Shown piece by piece: positions 14,081 through 17,562 of a stretch of 17,562 bases of DNA. Position 1 is the first letter of the stretch. Every line of letters starts with the position of its first letter. A program made the translations under genes and the position numbers. The stretch comes from an uncultured Alphaproteobacteria bacterium (lineage in GTDB: Bacteria; Pseudomonadota; Alphaproteobacteria; RF32; CAG-239), in assembly GCA_910580155.1 (NCBI GenBank), contig CAJTWX010000030.1, positions 1-17,562 of the forward strand. The letters run 5' to 3'. The notes under the pieces were generated by a model, which made no database searches, had not been told where the DNA came from, and was given only the letters and a program-made list of their open reading frames with translations.

Positions 14081-15103
14081 TTATTTATATTGCGGGCGGC
14101 GGTTTTTATAGGCTTGTTCAAGTTCGTCATATGCCATCGGCGCGGTGACTTTCCGCCCTAAAACCTGTGACGCCTCAATAGCGGTGAAAACAATATCTTT
14201 ATGTTTTGCCGGCAAATTCGGCACGGCAGGAACGGGAATATCGGCAAGCGGACTTTGCTTTATCCGCTTTTTCAACTCGGGCAGGAAGCGGCGCATTGAC
14301 GAATCGTCCGTGATGTCGTTTTCGTTGTGAAAAAAATAGTATTCAAAATCTATTGGTGTTCCCTCAGGGTGTCCCCTGCCCTTTTTATACAAAAACTCAG
14401 CAAAAGACTTTAGGATATAGTGATTAACGCGCGCTTTGTCGGCGGAAATATTGAAATTCAACATAAACTCTACCGGTTTATGGTATTCATTTACGCTTGC
14501 CCCCTCAACCCGCATATAATGATTTGAGCCGAACGCATTGAAATCTATCACTTTTTCAGGGCGAACGATGGATTTGACCGTGTGGTTTAAGTAACGTCCG
14601 TGTGAGGTAAAAAACTCGGTGATTAAACCTGTTGGACGGCTGATTGCGCCCGAATCGCCATAGTTCATCCAGTTTAAGCTCACCTCGGATACATCCTCAA
14701 ACTCTTTTAAAAACGCCGGCATATTTGGGGCTTTAAGCGGCACAAGGTATTCGTCCAAGTCGATAAACGCCAGCCATTCGGTTTCGTTTTTATACTTTGC
14801 GACGATTTTCTCGTAGCATTTGAGCTGTTGGTTTGTGCCGGATTGTTTGATGTATGTGATGGTGTTATTAGCGATGTAGGGCTGCAGGTATTGCTCTGTT
14901 CCGTCCGTACTGTCATTATCACACAAATAAAAATGCTCTATGCCTTGCATTAAATGGTATTCGAGCCATTCTTTAAGGTAAGGTTTTTCGTTTTTCATTA
15001 TTGCGGCAACGCTTAAATAATACGGCTTTTGCGGGGCGCGCAACAGCAAGGCTGCACCGGCGGTTAAAAGCAAAACGACAATAATGGCAACTAACTTCTT
15101 CAT
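14081..15103 (-). CDS. GT92/GT2-like glycosyltransferase with N-terminal anchor
   Basis: This 340-residue protein starts with a signal anchor (about 3-22), then a GT-A domain of the Glyco_tranf_2_4/GT92 type. The hallmarks are IMKNEKPYLKEWLEYHLMQG (35-54), the CDNDSTDGT nucleotide-sugar loop (61-69) and the DLDEYL metal motif (115-120), followed by NWMNYGDSG and the His-bearing NHYILK. Family members add hexoses to glycans; donor and acceptor cannot be read here. A TTG codon at 15112 is in frame, but I prefer ATG 15103, which starts one base after the stop of the upstream gene (TAAAATG). There is no ribosome site of its own, so re-initiation after the DUF1847 gene is likely. It sits in the middle of a three-gene operon. 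Confidence 0.8.
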   Translation of the reverse strand: MKKLVAIIVVLLLTAGAALLLRAPQKPYYLSVAAIMKNEKPYLKEWLEYHLMQGIEHFYLCDNDSTDGTEQYLQPYIANNTITYIKQSGTNQQLKCYEKIVAKYKNETEWLAFIDLDEYLVPLKAPNMPAFLKEFEDVSEVSLNWMNYGDSGAISRPTGLITEFFTSHGRYLNHTVKSIVRPEKVIDFNAFGSNHYMRVEGASVNEYHKPVEFMLNFNISADKARVNHYILKSFAEFLYKKGRGHPEGTPIDFEYYFFHNENDITDDSSMRRFLPELKKRIKQSPLADIPVPAVPNLPAKHKDIVFTAIEASQVLGRKVTAPMAYDELEQAYKNRRPQYK

Positions 15104-15104
15104 T

Positions 15105-15551
15105 TTAAGCAAAATTTTCCATCATATTATGTTTGTTTTTGGCATCTTTCACCAAAAGCGTGGTGACGGGTGCTTCGGAATATTTTTGAAACAACAATCC
15201 GTGCCCCAGACATAAGCCGAAATTGATATTCAAATCGGTTTTTTCGGCGTTTAAGTATTCTGCCTGTGACTTCGGGTCACACGAAGCACCGCGCATTGAG
15301 TCTGACAGCTCGGCGCCGTCAAGCTTTGATTCTTTGCAATGGACTGAAACGGCAGAAATTCCCTCGGCTGACAACATTTCTTTTAGTTTCTCGGCAAATT
15401 TGTTAACCGAAAAGCAATTTGCGATGCCGATTTTCTGATAACCGTTCAGCTTAATAAAATTGATGAGTTCCTGTATACGCGAGGCGTTGCGCGACTGGTC
15501 GGTAACACACATAAATGCTTTGTCTTCTTCGGTATAATGACCTTTTTCCAT
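15105..15551 (-). CDS. DUF1847 family protein, short form
   Basis: This is a 148-residue cytoplasmic protein of unknown function. Family-type blocks are present: FIKLNGYQKIGIANCFS (32-48), CDPKSQAEYLN (91-101), LNINFGLCLGHGLLF (107-121) and SEAPVTTLLVKDAKNKHN (125-142). As I recall the family, members usually have a Cys-rich metal-binding N-terminus and a total near 200 residues. This one starts at the Rossmann-like part and lacks that segment, keeping C46, C72, C91 and C114. The start is secure: AAGAGGA lies 5 bases before the ATG. It heads the operon with the glycosyltransferase and YheS genes and is divergent from the MFS gene. Confidence 0.82.
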   Translation of the reverse strand: MEKGHYTEEDKAFMCVTDQSRNASRIQELINFIKLNGYQKIGIANCFSVNKFAEKLKEMLSAEGISAVSVHCKESKLDGAELSDSMRGASCDPKSQAEYLNAEKTDLNINFGLCLGHGLLFQKYSEAPVTTLLVKDAKNKHNMMENFA

Positions 15552-15588
15552 TTTAGTCCTCTTAAAAAGTTTTTAACGTTTTAGTTAT

Positions 15589-15597
15589 AGTATAACA
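15589..15597 (-). promoter_or_regulatory. Extended -10 promoter of the DUF1847 operon
   Basis: On the minus strand TGT-TATACT (15597-15589) gives an extended -10 (TGn plus five of six to TATAAT), predicting a start near 15582 and a 30-base leader. A proper -35 is lacking, which an extended -10 can tolerate. No equally good promoter is visible for the divergent MFS gene within 15598-15672. Confidence 0.5.
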
Positions 15598-15672
15598 ACT
15601 TAAGAATAACACAAGACAAATAAAGCAAGTTATTCTATGATTACGTAAATTTTATTATGAAAAGTCGGAAAA

Positions 15673-17052
15673 ATGAGCAAATTTTTATCTTTTGTGCCTT
15701 TGAGTATGTATAATGTGGCGGCGTTTTTGCGTTCGCAATTGTTTTTGTTGCCGGTGTTGCTGTTTTTTTATCAGGAAAACGGGCTTTCTGTCGGCGATTT
15801 TTACCTTATTCAGGGGCTGATTGTCTTTTTTGCGTTTTTATTTGAAATTCCGGCCGGATATCTCGGCGATATTTTCCCGCGCAAATATATTTTGATTACT
15901 GCATACGCTTTGTTTCTCGGGCGGTTGTTTTTGTGGATTTTCTTCAGAGGATTTGAAATTATCCTTATCGGCGAGTTCTTTTACGCTTGTTCAAAGGCTT
16001 GTTTTGATTCAGTTTCATCGTCATTTATTTTCGATATCTTAAAGAAAAACGGCGAAGAAAAGAAGATGGTTAAGGCTTATTCCAACTTTAATGCCGCGAT
16101 GTATATCGGAACGGGAATTGCGGCGATGCTCGGCGCCGGGCTTTATACTAAATTCGGTTCACACGTTTTGCTGATTGCCGAATTTATTATCTATTCGACG
16201 GCGATTTTGCTGCTCTCTTTCCTCCCTAACGCTCATATGCCGGTGAAAAATGCAGTTATCAGCGTAAAGGAACGGCTTAAAAAGTTTTGGGTGGCAGTGC
16301 GCTATATTTTAAAATCCCGCAAATATTGCTATCTTGTTTTGTTTTCGGGCTTTATGGTCGGCGTGTCGCACTTTTTCTTCTGGAGTTTCCAGCCGCTGAT
16401 GAAAAGCTCGGGGATTAACCCGTCGGTATCGCTCACGGATTTGGCTGACAGTATCGGCTGGGATGCCCGCGTGTTTGGCGATGTGGTTTGGAATTATCTT
16501 TTGAGTCTTGACTGGCTGGATTATATCAAGGTGATGGGCGTGGTTATCTTTATTAACAATGTATTGCGGTCGTCTTTCAGCTATTTTGCGGCAGCAGCCG
16601 CCAAATGTATTTCGCTCTTTAAACTCGGAAATATCTCGTTTGCGATGGAAATTATAGGTTGCGGGATGTCGTTTGTGTTAATGAAAGCCGGACACATCAC
16701 GCCGGCGCAATGCTTGCTGTTTATTATCTTTTTATGTGTTTGTATCGGGCTGCAGCTGATGTTTACAATCTCGCACATCAGCCGGCTGCACAGGCTGATT
16801 AACCCGAAAATCCGTTCGCTTTCATCTTCGGTTAATATGATGACGGGGCGGCTTTTGACCTCGGTTATGTTGATGGCTCCGAAGTTTTTACTTAAAAACG
16901 AGGGGGCGGTCAGTGGCGTGCGCGTGATTGATATTTTCTGGATTTATGCTTTATTTTTCCTCCCTGTCGGTTTGTTTTTTATTTATAAAATCTATAAATA
17001 TAATGTGAAAGCAGCACACTCGCTTATGCACGTCAGCGATGAGAAGGCATAA
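15673..17052 (+). CDS. Major facilitator superfamily transporter
   Basis: This is a 459-residue, twelve-helix inner-membrane transporter. MFS motif A is clear between helices 2 and 3 (AGYLGDIFPRKYILI, about 61-75), and the second half begins around residue 215. An unusually long extra-membrane stretch lies at about 248-300 (around SLTDLADSIGWDARVFGD), longer than the usual loop in that half. The substrate cannot be inferred; the family includes drug, sugar and metabolite exporters. The ribosome site before the ATG is weak (GTCGGAAAA). Its stop is one base before the next start, so the two genes are one unit. Confidence 0.85.
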   Translation: MSKFLSFVPLSMYNVAAFLRSQLFLLPVLLFFYQENGLSVGDFYLIQGLIVFFAFLFEIPAGYLGDIFPRKYILITAYALFLGRLFLWIFFRGFEIILIGEFFYACSKACFDSVSSSFIFDILKKNGEEKKMVKAYSNFNAAMYIGTGIAAMLGAGLYTKFGSHVLLIAEFIIYSTAILLLSFLPNAHMPVKNAVISVKERLKKFWVAVRYILKSRKYCYLVLFSGFMVGVSHFFFWSFQPLMKSSGINPSVSLTDLADSIGWDARVFGDVVWNYLLSLDWLDYIKVMGVVIFINNVLRSSFSYFAAAAAKCISLFKLGNISFAMEIIGCGMSFVLMKAGHITPAQCLLFIIFLCVCIGLQLMFTISHISRLHRLINPKIRSLSSSVNMMTGRLLTSVMLMAPKFLLKNEGAVSGVRVIDIFWIYALFFLPVGLFFIYKIYKYNVKAAHSLMHVSDEKA

Positions 17053-17053
17053 G

Positions 17054-17562
17054 ATGAAACGAGGTGTTTTTTCTGCTTTGCTTTTCGGCCTTTATGCCTC
17101 TGTTGCTTGTGCGGCTGATGTCGGGCTTAAGATTTCGGCAGAAAAAGACTGGTTTAGCTGGGGCGATTATATTCTCGGGCAGGATTTACAGACCGGAATA
17201 GAAGCTCTTGAATTGACAGTACAACCAGCATATATCGGTAACAATTATCCGATGGGAAGCCGCGAGAGCAAAGTTGATATTTATATGCGGGGATTTATTC
17301 CTTTTAACCCGCCCGAAGATGCCGACAAAATCAAAGTCCTTTATCTCTATTACCCTGTAGAAACGGCAAATATGCATAAATATAAAAACTTAAAAAACGT
17401 TTTGGTTTCCAATTGGCATTCGTTACAGACGGAGTTGTGGGATTTTGATGTGATTGCAGCTGCCTCGCCGATATATATGCAGGAAATTGAGAAATCAGGG
17501 ATTAAAACAATTTTTGTGCCGCAATTTACAAATCCGGACAAGTTCTTCTATGAATATGATGA
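17054..17562 (+). CDS. CgeB-like glycosyltransferase with signal peptide (3' end outside window)
   Basis: 169 codons are visible and open to the window end. The N-terminus is a textbook signal peptide (MKRG, hydrophobic core, ACA-A cleavage near residue 20). After it come WFSWGDYILGQDLQ (32-45), VDIYMRGFIPF, SNWHSLQTELWDFDVIAAASPIYMQ and FVPQFTNPDKFF. This order resembles CgeB/DUF3880-type glycosyltransferases, which have a WGDY start, an Arg-Gly loop, a 'D-V-I-A-A-S' strand and an 'L-Q-x-T-x-P-x-x-F' element. The assignment is by pattern only, and the catalytic half is outside the window. Secretion would be unusual for a nucleotide-sugar enzyme. AAGG in the last codons of the MFS gene serves as ribosome site. 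Confidence 0.6.
   Translation, partial: MKRGVFSALLFGLYASVACAADVGLKISAEKDWFSWGDYILGQDLQTGIEALELTVQPAYIGNNYPMGSRESKVDIYMRGFIPFNPPEDADKIKVLYLYYPVETANMHKYKNLKNVLVSNWHSLQTELWDFDVIAAASPIYMQEIEKSGIKTIFVPQFTNPDKFFYEYD

Overview
This 17.6 kb window is bacterial chromosome, most likely from an AT-leaning alphaproteobacterium. I infer this from gene content and protein style: an alpha-type ParE, a pair of Com1-like DsbA proteins, a DUF47/PiT phosphate pair, AT-rich spacers and an abundant palindromic repeat. The type resembles the uncultured gut Rhodospirillales/'Azospirillum' group, but the species cannot be fixed from sequence alone. No plasmid, phage or transposase gene is visible, and ordinary housekeeping genes dominate.

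Left edge (1-1060): a non-housekeeping patch. It holds a small two-helix membrane protein, three partial direct repeats that carry a degenerate tRNA-Pro 3' end and terminator, and an intact tRNA-Pro(CGG) on the minus strand. Its terminator and the last repeat form a large inverted repeat.

Centre left (1135-8306): nfo (endonuclease IV, plus strand) converges with a 10TM heavy-metal exporter of the ArsP_2 type and overlaps it by 4 bp. The exporter's promoter contains a palindrome exactly between -35 and -10. Next come parE (topoisomerase IV subunit B) with its own promoter, and a minus-strand operon of DUF47 phosphate regulator, PiT phosphate transporter and a GT-C membrane glycosyltransferase.

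Centre (8416-11086): two consecutive DsbA/ScsC-like thiol oxidoreductases on the plus strand (CGFC and CGHC), each with its own terminator. They are followed by three tandem 47-bp palindromic repeats. Then comes an unrecognised structured RNA candidate with a near-consensus promoter, a GAGA-capped 5' hairpin, long-range stems and an intrinsic terminator. A small Cro/C1-type DNA-binding protein lies directly behind it. This RNA/regulator block is the part most likely to be undescribed.

Right (11085-17562): an unrecognised two-TM protein with a near-consensus promoter, then a minus-strand operon of DUF1847 protein, GT92-like glycosyltransferase and YheS-type ABC-F ATPase. Divergent from that operon are an MFS transporter and a translationally coupled CgeB-like glycosyltransferase with a signal peptide, cut by the window end. 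Three glycosyltransferase-type genes in one window suggest surface glycan work, but they do not form one cluster.
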